From the NCBI RefSeq assembly GCF_001510715.1, contig NZ_LMTJ01000004.1:124001-188000 (forward strand): a stretch of 64,000 nucleotides of DNA, in the 5' to 3' direction. Made by a program: the position numbers and the translations under genes. Origin of the DNA: Bacillus sp. FJAT-29814. GTDB taxonomy: Bacteria; Bacillota; Bacilli; Bacillales; Cytobacillaceae. Each line of letters opens with the position of its first letter. Positions within the stretch are counted from its first letter, which is position 1. A model generated the notes under the pieces. It saw only the letters and a list, made by a program, of their open reading frames with translations, was not told the origin of the DNA and did not search any database. Shown here in pieces: positions 32,054 through 40,403 of this stretch.

Positions 32054-34959
32054 TCCGGCTTCACCTGCTCTGTCAGCCAAACCCGCATCAAGGAGAATAG
32101 CTGGTCAATATTCAACGGCTTAGTGATGTAATCGGAGGCGCCCGCCTCCATGCATTTGTCGCGCTCACCCTTCATCGCCTTGGCGGTCAGCGCGATGATG
32201 GGCAGATCCAAGAGTCCAAGCTCGCCGCGGATGATCGTCATCGCCTCATAGCCGCCCATGACTGGCATCATGATGTCCATAAAAATCAGGTCAAAATCGG
32301 CTTGGTCCCGCAACATTTCGATTGCCCGGCGTCCGTTCTTCGCGACCTTGACCGTGACACCCTTGCGCTCAAGCGCCGTTACCAACGCGAACACGTTGCG
32401 GCTGTCATCCTCGACAAGCAGCACTTTCTTTCCATTAAATAACTCATCATCGGAGCTGCATTCCGCCTCAGCCTGCTCAGCTTCAACCGAGTCTTCCTCG
32501 AGCCAGGCCACAGACTCAGCCGCCTCCTCCACTACACGTCCGGCAGCGACTTCTTCAAATGCTGAAAACACTTCCTGCTCGACTTCAAGTCTGCTCGGGA
32601 TATACAACGTAAACGTGCTGCCCTTGCCGACCTCGCTCTCAACTTCGAGGGCACCGCCAAGCAAACGGGTGAATTCACGGCAAATCGAAAGGCCGAGCCC
32701 AGTACCGCCATATTGCCGGTTGGTCGTTCCGTCCACCTGCCGGAATGCATCAAAAATAATTTGCTGTTTATCCTCCGGAATGCCAATGCCGGTATCTGTT
32801 ACCGAAATCACCAATACCGGAGACCCGGCTGGCCATTGTGGCAGGTTCTGGGCCACGTTATCCTCATGCTGGTCGAGTTTTCCAGTTGCATTCGCCGGAC
32901 CCTGACCCAGTTTTCCAGTTGCACTCGCCAGACCCTGGTCGATTTTCCCATACTCCTCGAACACGCCACCCGGACCCTGGCCGATTTTCCCAGCCTTGGC
33001 CAGCGCAATCCGTACCGTCACCGACCCCTGTTCAGTAAACTTGAATGCATTGGACAGCAAATTTTTCAAAATTTGCTGGAGGCGCTGGCCGTCTGTTGAA
33101 ATGACCGGCGGCACATCCGGTTCGGTCACGACCTCAAACGCCACATTCTTCTTCGCTGCGACCGGGTCGAACAAGCTTTTCAGTGTTTGCGGCAGCTCGG
33201 TGACATTGACTTCATCTGTTAAAATTTCAATTTTTCCAGCTTCGATTTTCGATAAATCGAGGATGTCGTCAATCAGCCGCAGCAAATCGACGCCGGACGT
33301 GTTAATGACACGGGCGTATTCGCCGACCTCGTCCTCGTCCATATCCGCACCGTTTTCCATCATCATTTGTGACAAAATCAAAATACTGTTCAACGGCGTC
33401 CGCAGCTCATGCGACATATTCGCCAGAAAATCGGACTTGTACTGCGAGCTCGCCTGAAGCTTGCGCGAATAATCCTCGAGCTCGTCCTTCGCTTTTTTCA
33501 GCTCGTACGCCCGCTGTTCGGCAAACTGCCTCTGCTCCTCCAAATAGTCATTGGTGATTTTCAGTTGCTCCTGCTGCATTTGCAATTCCTCGGATTGAGC
33601 CTGAAGCTCTTCGGACTGCGCCTGAAGTTCCTCCGTCATGACCTGCGACTCGCCCAGCAGCCGCTCGACCTCCATCCGGCCGAGTACGCTGGAAATCGAG
33701 GAGCCGAACTTGTCCTGCAGCAGGTCAAGCAGGGTCAGGTGCTTTGAGAGAAATGGCTGCAACGCTGCAAACTCGACGACTGCCTCCACCCGGCCCTCGT
33801 ATAAAATCGGAGCAACCAATAAATTCCTTGGGGACGACGCGCCCAAGCCGCTCGTTACTTTCATGTGCTCCTCCGGTAATTGGTCGATGAGAAAAATCCG
33901 CTGATCAAGCGCGGCCTGGCCGACCAAGCCTTCTCCGAACCGGAAACTGGTCTTCACGGTTACCTCATCATCCTCCGTCGCATAACCGGCCACCTTGACG
34001 AAATCGACCTCGCCGCCCTGCGTCCGGCGCAGATAGAGGACCCCGTAGCAGGAGTTAAGCAGCGGCGCGAGCCGGGTGATGAACTTCTGCGCCAGCTCAT
34101 TGATGTCGGTAATCCCCTGATACATCATGGAAATGTCGGTCATGCTTTTTTGCACCCATTGCTGTTTTTCGAGACTGCCAAGCAGGCTGTTCATCGCCTC
34201 GGCGAGCTCGCGCGTCTCATCATTCGTCTTCACGCTAATCCTCGTCGCCAAGTCCACCTTTGAATCGGTAATATTCTGAATCGCCCTCACGACCTGCTTA
34301 ATCGTTTTGACAATCGAATTCGACAGGACCAATGCGGTTGCAATCGTAATCACTGTGACCAAGATGATAATCGCGTATAGAGTAATTTTTAAATTGGTAT
34401 TGTTTTGTCTGAGGTCACTGGTGTGCTCCTCGGTGAGTTTCTTCTCTTTTTCCAAAAAAGAAGTCAGCTGGGTGCGGAGCTGGTCGGTTACCTTTTTGCC
34501 CGTCTGCTGCTCGAAATGCTTGGCCAGCTCCGCGTTATTTCCCTCCCGCTTTAGATTGATTGAGTATTCGCCTGTATTAGTCACCCAGTTTTGAATCAGT
34601 GGCTTAATTTCCTCCAGATTGCGCTGCTGGCTGCTGTTATTTTTCAACAAAGAATAGAGCTTGTTGTAGTTGTCGAGCCAGCTGCGGTTGCCCTGATGGT
34701 ACGGCTCGAGGTACTCCTCCTGCCCGGTCAGCACATAGCCGCGTATCCCGGTTTCCATGTCGAGGACATTTTTATGAATCTGATTAGCCAGGTTGTGAAC
34801 CTCGAGATCGTGCTTCGAAATGAATTCAACCTCATTCTGAAGCGCCGTCATCCTATTGATCACAATCAGCAGGGACAGGACGAGGCAAACCAGGATCGTC
34901 AAATAGCCAGTAATGATTTTGGCATGAATGCTGTAGTTGAAGCCCTTCATCACGGCCAC
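32050..34959 (-). CDS. rsbK: Hybrid sensor histidine kinase, RsbK homologue
   Basis: 969 residues. TM1 (about 14-35), CHASE3-type extracellular domain (about 38-180), TM2 (about 190-213), HAMP (about 215-265), GAF (about 285-425). A Gln/Glu coiled coil with EELQAQS repeats (about 440-500) leads to HisKA with phospho-His in NMSHELRTPLNS (His 517), then HATPase_c (N-box NLLSNAFKF about 633-641; DTGIGIP 722-728; GTGLGLS). A C-terminal receiver (about 845-965) has Asp in FMDIMMP (895) and Lys in TKPLN. Architecture and neighbours match B. cereus RsbK, which signals to the phosphatase RsbY. An 11-residue repeat insertion (about 656-712) interrupts the ATP-binding domain. Confidence 0.88.
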   Translation of the reverse strand: MAVMKGFNYSIHAKIITGYLTILVCLVLSLLIVINRMTALQNEVEFISKHDLEVHNLANQIHKNVLDMETGIRGYVLTGQEEYLEPYHQGNRSWLDNYNKLYSLLKNNSSQQRNLEEIKPLIQNWVTNTGEYSINLKREGNNAELAKHFEQQTGKKVTDQLRTQLTSFLEKEKKLTEEHTSDLRQNNTNLKITLYAIIILVTVITIATALVLSNSIVKTIKQVVRAIQNITDSKVDLATRISVKTNDETRELAEAMNSLLGSLEKQQWVQKSMTDISMMYQGITDINELAQKFITRLAPLLNSCYGVLYLRRTQGGEVDFVKVAGYATEDDEVTVKTSFRFGEGLVGQAALDQRIFLIDQLPEEHMKVTSGLGASSPRNLLVAPILYEGRVEAVVEFAALQPFLSKHLTLLDLLQDKFGSSISSVLGRMEVERLLGESQVMTEELQAQSEELQAQSEELQMQQEQLKITNDYLEEQRQFAEQRAYELKKAKDELEDYSRKLQASSQYKSDFLANMSHELRTPLNSILILSQMMMENGADMDEDEVGEYARVINTSGVDLLRLIDDILDLSKIEAGKIEILTDEVNVTELPQTLKSLFDPVAAKKNVAFEVVTEPDVPPVISTDGQRLQQILKNLLSNAFKFTEQGSVTVRIALAKAGKIGQGPGGVFEEYGKIDQGLASATGKLGQGPANATGKLDQHEDNVAQNLPQWPAGSPVLVISVTDTGIGIPEDKQQIIFDAFRQVDGTTNRQYGGTGLGLSICREFTRLLGGALEVESEVGKGSTFTLYIPSRLEVEQEVFSAFEEVAAGRVVEEAAESVAWLEEDSVEAEQAEAECSSDDELFNGKKVLLVEDDSRNVFALVTALERKGVTVKVAKNGRRAIEMLRDQADFDLIFMDIMMPVMGGYEAMTIIRGELGLLDLPIIALTAKAMKGERDKCMEAGASDYITKPLNIDQLFSLMRVWLTEQVKPE
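32869..32990 (-). repeat. 33-bp in-frame tandem repeat inside the kinase ATP-binding domain
   Basis: Plus-strand CTGGTC/CTGACC landmarks at 32869, 32902, 32935 and 32977 (steps 33, 33, 42). They encode successive 11-residue units GKLDQHEDNVA, GKLGQGPANAT and GKIDQGLASAT, and a longer diverged GKIGQGPGGVFEEY. All steps are multiples of three, so the frame is kept. Confidence 0.8.
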
Positions 34960-35056
34960 CCCCTTCTGTTTTTTCTATTTCTATCATATCGTTTCTATTA
35001 ATTTCACCCAATGGGGCATCTGTCCTGGGGCTATTTTCCCTTTGGAAAATTTCCTA

Positions 35057-35082
35057 GTTTCAAATGGGCGGCCGGCGGGTAT
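35057..35082 (+). promoter_or_regulatory. Sigma-B promoter of dps
   Basis: GTTTCA - 14 bases - GGGTAT, 36 bases before the dps start. Confidence 0.8.
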
Positions 35083-35118
35083 GCACAAAGTATCACCATA
35101 TAATGGAGGTTTTGAAAA

Positions 35119-35583
35119 ATGGCTAGAACAAGAACAAAGAATCAAGCTACTATACTTTCGGAGACGATGAACAAACAGGTGGCGAATTTTTCGGTCCTGT
35201 ATATGAAACTGCATCATTACCACTGGTATATAAAAGGTGAGAACTTTTTCACCTTGCACGTGAAGTTTGAAGAATTGTATACCGAGGCGGCCCTCCATGT
35301 CGATACGATCGCTGAGCGGCTGTTGGCCTTGGGCGGGACGCCGATTTCCACCCTGCAAGGCGCTTTAGAGATGGCTACGATTTCGGAGGCAACCGGCGAC
35401 GAGTCGACACAGGATATGGTTGGGACACTGGCCGATGACCTGACTGCCATTTGTAAAGAGCTTACCGAAGGAATCACCTCGGCCGAGGACAACGACGACC
35501 AACCTACCGCCGATCTCTTCACGTCGATTCGGGCCTCACTGGAAAAACACCGCTGGATGCTGAAAGCGTATCTCGCGGAATAA
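35119..35583 (+). CDS. dps: Dps/ferritin-like DNA-binding protein
   Basis: 154 residues. Four-helix Dps fold with the ferroxidase-site residues in YMKLHHYHWYIKG, FFTLHVKFEELYTEA and HVDTIAERLLALGG. These are the inter-subunit iron ligands (His, His/Asp, Glu) of the Dps family. Dodecamers store iron and protect DNA from peroxide. A sigma-B promoter precedes it. A ferritin/Dps-like gene is also part of the B. cereus sigB cluster, so its place between rsbY and rsbK fits. Confidence 0.9.
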   Translation: MARTRTKNQATILSETMNKQVANFSVLYMKLHHYHWYIKGENFFTLHVKFEELYTEAALHVDTIAERLLALGGTPISTLQGALEMATISEATGDESTQDMVGTLADDLTAICKELTEGITSAEDNDDQPTADLFTSIRASLEKHRWMLKAYLAE

Positions 35584-35599
35584 TTGCAGACAACACGAC

Positions 35600-35633
35600 T
35601 GGGTGCTGGCTCTTCGCCGGCACCCGTTTTTTA
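35600..35633 (+). terminator. Terminator of dps
   Basis: GGGTGCTGG pairs with CCGGCACCC and is followed by six T. Confidence 0.88.
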
Positions 35634-35680
35634 ATAGGAATTTGTTCTATGTTGATTTTCGTGTAGGTATAGGAATTCAT

Positions 35681-35870
35681 AAGCGGAGAATTTCCGGCTA
35701 ATGTATAGAGTCGAGACTTAAGAAGCAGAAATAAGCGGAGAATTTCCGCTTAACTGCTCTAAATAAGGCAAAATCCAACCATTTTTATAAGATAAGCGGA
35801 AAAACTCCCCTTATTTTTAGGGAAATATGGATATTTCCCAATTTAAACGGAATTTCTTCGCTTATTTTTC
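35681..35870. repeat. About 52-bp array, arms AAGCGGA / TCCGCTT
   Basis: AAGCGG starts at 35681, 35733 and 35794, with AAACGG at 35845 (steps 52, 61, 51). Most copies are closely followed by the inverted arm (for example AAGCGGAGAATTTCCGCTT). It lies between the convergent dps and rsbY genes. Confidence 0.75.
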
Positions 35871-35889
35871 AAACAATTTTTTAAAAAAA

Positions 35890-37023
35890 TCACCTGGTCG
35901 AAATCATCACCAAGCACATATCGTCCTTCTGGGTCTGGAGGGGTTCGGCGCTTGGCAGCAGCGCCTCTAACAGGGCCTCAGGATCCTCCGTCGCCCGCAG
36001 GCCATCGACCAGCTTCACCCTCGCGTCGTCGTATTCCTCCTCCAACCACTCCGACAGCCCGTCGGTAAACAGCAGAATCCGTGCGTCTTCCTGATAGGGA
36101 ATTACCCCTTTTGTTACCTCTATTTTTTCGAAAAACCCAAGTGCGCAACAGCCCTGATCCAGCTGCTGCAATTGCCCATCGACCAGCGCAAGTCCCGCCG
36201 GGTGACCGGCATTGACATACTCAATTGTCCGGTTTTCGGTGTCCAAAACAAAATAAATAGCAGTAAAATAGTAGTTTATTAGACTTTCCGGCATATGAAG
36301 CTGGTTCATGCGCCGGTTCAGCTCCTGCATCACGGCTTCCGGATCACCCAGGCCTGTAATCGTATCCTTCAACGCCGAATATATGTACATGCACACGAGT
36401 GACGACGAAATCCCGTGGCCCATCATATCAAGCAAAATAACCCCGTAGCGGTTGGGGCTAATCTGATACCAGATGTACAAGTCACCGGCAAGCTCGAATG
36501 ATGGCTTGTACACCGCTGAAATCCTGACATCGTCGTTCGTCAGCGGTTTGCTAAGCACGCTGCGCTGGACCTGCTTGGCCAAGTCCAGCTCAAATTGAAT
36601 TCGTTTATCGCGCTCCTTGCGTAAATTTTTCTCGTGTTTCAGGCGAAGCACCGAGCGCATCCGGGCCAGTAGCTCCACCTTATTGATTGGTTTCATCACA
36701 TAATCCAGTGCGCCGGCGTCCATGGCCTCGGCCATTTTATAGGAATCACCCATTGCTGTGACAAAAATAATCGGCAGGTCGTGGAACCGCTCGGTGGCGA
36801 GAATCGTCCGGCACGCCTCAATTCCATCGATTTCCGGCATCATCAGGTCCATCAAAATCAAGTCGACTGGCACCTCAAGTGGCTTGTCCGCATCTAACTG
36901 CAAATAGTCATACAGCTCCCGGGCCGACGTCAGTGACACCAGTTTATCGTAACCGCCCTTCTGCAGGATTTTTTCAATTATCATCAAATTCGTCAAATTA
37001 TCATCGACAATTACAATATTCAT
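35890..37023 (-). CDS. rsbY: Receiver-PP2C phosphatase, RsbY homologue
   Basis: 377 residues from the ATG at 37023 (MNIVIVDDNLTN) with GGGGGC upstream. Receiver domain (about 1-125) with Asp 59 in LMDLMMPEIDG and Lys in VMKPIN. A linker helix leads to a SpoIIE/RsbU-type PP2C phosphatase (about 170-377) with metal-binding FELAGDLY, LLDMMGHGISSSL, VNAGHPAG and LFTDGLSEW. In B. cereus RsbY dephosphorylates RsbV under control of RsbK, releasing sigma-B. It is the last gene of the rsbV-rsbW-sigB-rsbY string here. Confidence 0.9.
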   Translation of the reverse strand: MNIVIVDDNLTNLMIIEKILQKGGYDKLVSLTSARELYDYLQLDADKPLEVPVDLILMDLMMPEIDGIEACRTILATERFHDLPIIFVTAMGDSYKMAEAMDAGALDYVMKPINKVELLARMRSVLRLKHEKNLRKERDKRIQFELDLAKQVQRSVLSKPLTNDDVRISAVYKPSFELAGDLYIWYQISPNRYGVILLDMMGHGISSSLVCMYIYSALKDTITGLGDPEAVMQELNRRMNQLHMPESLINYYFTAIYFVLDTENRTIEYVNAGHPAGLALVDGQLQQLDQGCCALGFFEKIEVTKGVIPYQEDARILLFTDGLSEWLEEEYDDARVKLVDGLRATEDPEALLEALLPSAEPLQTQKDDMCLVMISTR

Positions 37024-37064
37024 AGCTGCCCCCAATCTTCTTGAGTTGGTGAGATAAATTGTTT

Positions 37065-37220
37065 ACCGCGTTACCACAATGGGGCCTGTCCCCCATCTAT
37101 TTACCGCAATACCGTATCAAGGGGCTTTCCCCCATCTATTCACTGCAATACCGTATCAAGGGGCTTTCCCCCATCCAGTCACCGCAATATTGAATCAAGG
37201 GTCTGCCCCCCGCTCGCCAG
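37065..37220 (-). repeat. 39-bp tandem array that begins inside the sigB 3' end
   Basis: Plus-strand landmark ACCGC/ACTGC at 37065, 37103, 37142 and 37181 (steps 38, 39, 39). On the minus strand the first unit encodes the last codons of sigB (GGQTLDSILR-stop). The following units read GGKPLDTVLQ-stop and GGKPLDTVLR-stop in the matching phase. Each of the later units contains a GGGGG..CCCC hairpin. Confidence 0.85.
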
Positions 37221-37976
37221 CTCCTTCCGCAGTTTTGCCAGCGCTTTTTTCTGCAGCCGCGACACGTGCATTTGCGAAATGCCCAGGTACTCGCCAGTCT
37301 CCCGCTGGCTTTTATTCGCAATAAACGTACAATGAATGATCGCCTTTTCCCGCTCTGACAGCACATCCAGAGCGCTTTCGAGCAACAGTTTCTGATCGAC
37401 TTTCTCAAATCCTTCATCAGGGGTGCCGACGACATCGAGCACTGTGACCGTGCTGCCCTCGGAACCCTGTTCAATCGACTGGTCGACGGAGGCGGCCTGG
37501 TAACTCTTCCCCATCTCCATCGCCTCTAACACTTCCTCCTCGGACATCTCCAAATAGGCGGCGATTTCGTGGATCTTCGGTGAGCGTTGATACTGATTCG
37601 TCAGCTCATCCACCACCGTTTTCAGCTTCGGCCATACATCCTTGATTCGCCTCGGTACGTGAACACTCCAGGTTTTGTCCCGTAAAAATCGCTTGATCTC
37701 GCCAATCACCGTCGGAATCAAGAACGACTCAAACGGCCGGCCGACACTGACGTCAAACCTTCGGATCGCCGATAACAACCCAATCATCCCCACCTGGACG
37801 ATATCTTCGTGATAATTTTTCCCTTTGGAATACTTTCGGGCAAGGCTCCCGACCAGGGCCGTGTATTGCCCCACTAGGGCATTTTGAGCCTCCGGACTTT
37901 CCGTCTCCTGAAACTCCTGAATCAGCGCCTCAATTTCTTCCTTACTTCGTCTCCTGGTTTCCGATGGTTGTGTCAT
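37179..37976 (-). CDS. sigB: General-stress sigma factor SigB
   Basis: 265 residues from the ATG at 37976 (MTQPSETRRRSKEE). Sigma-70 group 3: region 2 (EDIVQVGMIGLLSAIRRFD, core binding and -10 recognition), region 3 (VHVPRRIKDVWPKL...RSPKIHEIAAYL) and region 4 (LSEREKAIIHCTFIANKSQR followed by GISQMHVSRLQ). It starts inside the end of rsbW (35-base overlap), coupling it to its anti-sigma factor. It directs the promoters annotated around this island. The extreme C-terminus is the template of a tandem array. Confidence 0.95.
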   Translation of the reverse strand: MTQPSETRRRSKEEIEALIQEFQETESPEAQNALVGQYTALVGSLARKYSKGKNYHEDIVQVGMIGLLSAIRRFDVSVGRPFESFLIPTVIGEIKRFLRDKTWSVHVPRRIKDVWPKLKTVVDELTNQYQRSPKIHEIAAYLEMSEEEVLEAMEMGKSYQAASVDQSIEQGSEGSTVTVLDVVGTPDEGFEKVDQKLLLESALDVLSEREKAIIHCTFIANKSQRETGEYLGISQMHVSRLQKKALAKLRKELASGGQTLDSILR

Positions 37977-38412
37977 GAATTTCACGCTCCCCACTCAGAT
38001 ACTTCGCCATGAAGACCGTTACTCCGGAATTGTTCAACACTCGGACTTCATCCATCAGCGTTTCTATCAAATATAGGCCTAACCCTCCCTCTGAAAGCTG
38101 TTCCACAGTACTACATTCCGTATAAGGGCCAAGTTCCTGTTTCTTCTGCATAAAGTTAAAGCTCTTGCCGCTGTCGGCTACTGCCATTTCCAGCTTGTCC
38201 TCGTAAATCCCAAAGCCGACAATTACCTCGCCGCCTTCCTCTTTGGCATACGCGTGCTGAACGGCGTTGGTGATCGCCTCACTTAAGGCAATTTTCATAT
38301 CCTCTATTTCCTCGTATGTAAAGCCCATCCGGCTGGAAATACCTGACAGTGTCAAGCGCATCACACCAACATACTCCGGCTTGGCCGGAATTTTCATTTC
38401 AATATAATCCAT
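37942..38412 (-). CDS. rsbW: Anti-sigma-B factor and serine kinase RsbW
   Basis: 156 residues from the ATG at 38412 (MDYIEMKIPAKPEYVG); GGGTGA lies just upstream. GHKL kinase fold with N-box MKIALSEAITNAVQHAY, G1-box VADSGKSF and lid/G2 EGGLGLYLIETLMDEV. It binds and inhibits sigma-B and phosphorylates RsbV. It lies 16 bases after rsbV and overlaps sigB. Confidence 0.95.
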   Translation of the reverse strand: MDYIEMKIPAKPEYVGVMRLTLSGISSRMGFTYEEIEDMKIALSEAITNAVQHAYAKEEGGEVIVGFGIYEDKLEMAVADSGKSFNFMQKKQELGPYTECSTVEQLSEGGLGLYLIETLMDEVRVLNNSGVTVFMAKYLSGEREIHDTTIGNQETK

Positions 38413-38428
38413 CACGTCACCCATTCCC

Positions 38429-38740
38429 CTATCCTTTCATTTGCATCACATGGCTTAATCCAGTGATTTCAAACAGCCGCTGGAGCCTGTCCGACAGGTT
38501 CGTCAGCCTCATCTCGCCGCCATTACTCTTCATTTGTTTAAACAACCCAACGAACACCCCAAGACCGGTACTATCCAAATACGTTACGTCCTGCAGATCG
38601 ACGATAATTGTTTTGCTATTTCCGTCAGCCAGAGCCGCCAACTCTTCCCGCAGCTGCGGAGCCGTAAACGCATCAATCTCCCCGGCCACTTTTACGACAA
38701 CCCCCTGATCACTTTGCTTTTTGTTTATTGTGATATTCAT
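38429..38740 (-). CDS. rsbV: Anti-anti-sigma factor RsbV
   Basis: 103 residues. STAS domain with the phospho-acceptor serine in YLDSTGLGVFVGL (about 56). Unphosphorylated RsbV binds RsbW and frees sigma-B. First gene of the sigB operon, with its own sigma-B promoter, so the operon is autoregulated. Ribosome site GAGGTGAGG. Confidence 0.95.
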   Translation of the reverse strand: MNITINKKQSDQGVVVKVAGEIDAFTAPQLREELAALADGNSKTIIVDLQDVTYLDSTGLGVFVGLFKQMKSNGGEMRLTNLSDRLQRLFEITGLSHVMQMKG

Positions 38741-38773
38741 CCATCCTCACCTCAAAATGATATTATTGGTTAT

Positions 38774-38799
38774 ATACCCACCTTGTTTATGTCCAAAAC
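38774..38799 (-). promoter_or_regulatory. Sigma-B promoter of the rsbV-rsbW-sigB operon
   Basis: On the minus strand GTTTTG - 14 bases - GGGTAT, 34 bases before rsbV. Confidence 0.85.
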
Positions 38800-38899
38800 C
38801 TATTTTTTTTAAAAATTTTTATAGTATTATACCAAAATATGCTAATTATCCGAATGACCCAGATGACCTAGCACAATAGTAGGAGTTTTTGGGAGTGCC

Positions 38900-39772
38900 T
38901 TATTGAAAAAATGACCCCTTCTTTTTCCCTTTTAACAGGTCGCCGGTCCAGCCTTTCATTTTTAAATAGGCATACAGCAAGGCCGTCGAGACCCCAATCA
39001 TGACAAGCGACAGCCCATACCCAAGCGGCCACTGCAGCTCCGGCATGTGCTTAAAATTCATCCCCCACAAGGCACCGAACGCCATCACCGGGGTGAAAAC
39101 CGTCGTCATCACCGTCAAGGTCTTCATGATTTCGTTGCCGCGATGCGACGAGATCACTTCCTCAAGGTTGATCATCGAATCAAGCATCTGCTCATATTCC
39201 CCCAGCAAAGCCTGCGCCCGCTCCATCCGCTTGCAGGTCGCGGTGAACACCGTGGGGCTGGAATGCAGATTGATTTCGTCGATGACCATCCGCAGCTCGT
39301 TCAACGGAATCAGCAGCCCCTTCGCCACCATTAATTCATGACGCCGCTTATAGACAAGCTCAAGAATCCCCGTCTCATTCCGATTGCGCACGCACCAGAC
39401 CAGCTTTTTGAGCTCCGCCTCAAACTGATCAATTTCCACCAGCAGATCATTTACCAACTCCCCCAGGAAAAATAAAAACCCATCAACGGCGGTTTCCATC
39501 TGGTCTAGCTGCCGGTGAAACAAATCCGGATTCGGCGCCTCCCAGTCCAAATCTACCGTCACCAGCTCCTCCCTTGTCAATTGAAAATGGAAGATTTGAT
39601 AATCCTCTTCCTTAGAAAAATCTTGCCTATAAACGAGTGAACCCCTGACCACCTTTTCCCCGTTGTCCAGGCAGCTAACCCGCACACGATTGGTGTCATT
39701 GATGGGCATCTCAATCTCCTCAGGCTTGGCCTGCACCCATTTCCACTTGTTCTTACCAAACAAAGTCTCCAC
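38900..39772 (-). CDS. CorA-family divalent cation transporter
   Basis: 290 residues from a GTG at 39772, chosen because AAAGGGGGG lies just upstream and because a longer frame to 39910 would be encoded by the repeat array. A cytoplasmic alpha/beta domain and long stalk helix are followed by two C-terminal membrane helices (about 232-252 and 262-283), with the signature GMN in FGALWGMNFKHMPEL. Probably a magnesium or other divalent-metal channel. Faces the sigma-B-dependent gene at 40033 across the array. Confidence 0.85.
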   Translation of the reverse strand: METLFGKNKWKWVQAKPEEIEMPINDTNRVRVSCLDNGEKVVRGSLVYRQDFSKEEDYQIFHFQLTREELVTVDLDWEAPNPDLFHRQLDQMETAVDGFLFFLGELVNDLLVEIDQFEAELKKLVWCVRNRNETGILELVYKRRHELMVAKGLLIPLNELRMVIDEINLHSSPTVFTATCKRMERAQALLGEYEQMLDSMINLEEVISSHRGNEIMKTLTVMTTVFTPVMAFGALWGMNFKHMPELQWPLGYGLSLVMIGVSTALLYAYLKMKGWTGDLLKGKKKGSFFQ

Positions 39773-39811
39773 CGGAATCCCCCCTTTAGGTCTCAGTATT
39801 TCATTCCCGAA

Positions 39812-39999
39812 ACCGGTCTTAACAAAACATTTTGATTTCTTATAAAACAAGCCTCTGCAAAACATGGACAATTTTTTCAGAAAACCGGCCATAGCAAAAG
39901 ATAGTTTCATTTTTCAAAAAGCCGGCTTTCACAAAATATGGGTTTCATTTTTGGCAAAAAACCGGCCTTAACAAAAACATGGGTTTCATTTTTAAAAGA
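39812..39999 (+). repeat. 36-40-bp array containing amplified sigma-B -35-like elements
   Basis: Units with ACCGG(C/T) at 39812, about 39848 (decayed), 39884, 39921 and 39961. Units read (A/G)CCGGCCTTAACAAAA followed by CATGGGTTTCATTTTT. The GTTTCATTTTT part matches the -35 element and spacer of the sigma-B promoter at 39983, and at least three copies of it are present. Confidence 0.75.
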
Positions 40000-40007
40000 T
40001 AGGGTAT
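39983..40007 (+). promoter_or_regulatory. Sigma-B promoter of the gene at 40033
   Basis: GTTTCA - 13 bases - GGGTAT, 25 bases before the start. Its -35 half is the last unit of the array upstream. Confidence 0.8.
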
Positions 40008-40032
40008 TTATTAAAAAAAGGAGGTAATAACA

Positions 40033-40302
40033 ATGGCAAAAGCATTAAAAATGGGAACATTGTTAGCTGTTGGTGCTGGTGCGTCGGCCGCGTTGTGGTT
40101 ATCGAATAAACCGAATCGGGTCAAGGCGGAGACGCTGCTGCGGGACTGGAAACGGAAAATCAAGCCGAATGTATTCCAAAAATCAGAGGAGCTGCCGATT
40201 GAAAAAGGCGGCAACCCCCACCCGCGCGATATCGAAGACAATAAAATGGTCGACGAAGGCGCCATGTACTCCGTACAATTCTATAATGAAAAAATTCAGT
40301 AA
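40033..40302 (+). CDS. Small sigma-B-dependent protein with N-terminal membrane helix
   Basis: 89 residues. A hydrophobic Gly/Ala-rich N-terminal segment (about 6-24, MGTLLAVGAGASAALWL) is followed by a basic stretch (AETLLRDWKRKIKP) and a polar C-terminus. Excellent ribosome site AAAGGAGG. No family recognised with certainty; size and layout recall YtxH-type stress proteins. Expression under stress is supported by its promoter. Confidence 0.68.
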   Translation: MAKALKMGTLLAVGAGASAALWLSNKPNRVKAETLLRDWKRKIKPNVFQKSEELPIEKGGNPHPRDIEDNKMVDEGAMYSVQFYNEKIQ

Positions 40303-40311
40303 CCTGACCTC

Positions 40312-40381
40312 GGGGACAGTTCTCCTGGCTCCAGCCATGTCATCGCGAATGACCATGGGAGGGGCCACACGGGCTGTCCCC
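40312..40381. repeat. Wide inverted repeat GGGGACAG / CTGTCCCC
   Basis: Arms at 40312-40319 and 40374-40381, enclosing another partial stem (CCATG/CATGG). It lies between the small stress gene and the TrkA-C gene; no T run. Confidence 0.5.
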
Positions 40382-40403
40382 TGCTTTATGTGAGGTGACC
40401 TTG

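Noticed and set aside
39773-39910. 46-codon N-terminal extension of the CorA-like gene
   Set aside because: Encoded by the repeat array; a GTG with a strong ribosome site at 39772 gives the normal protein start.
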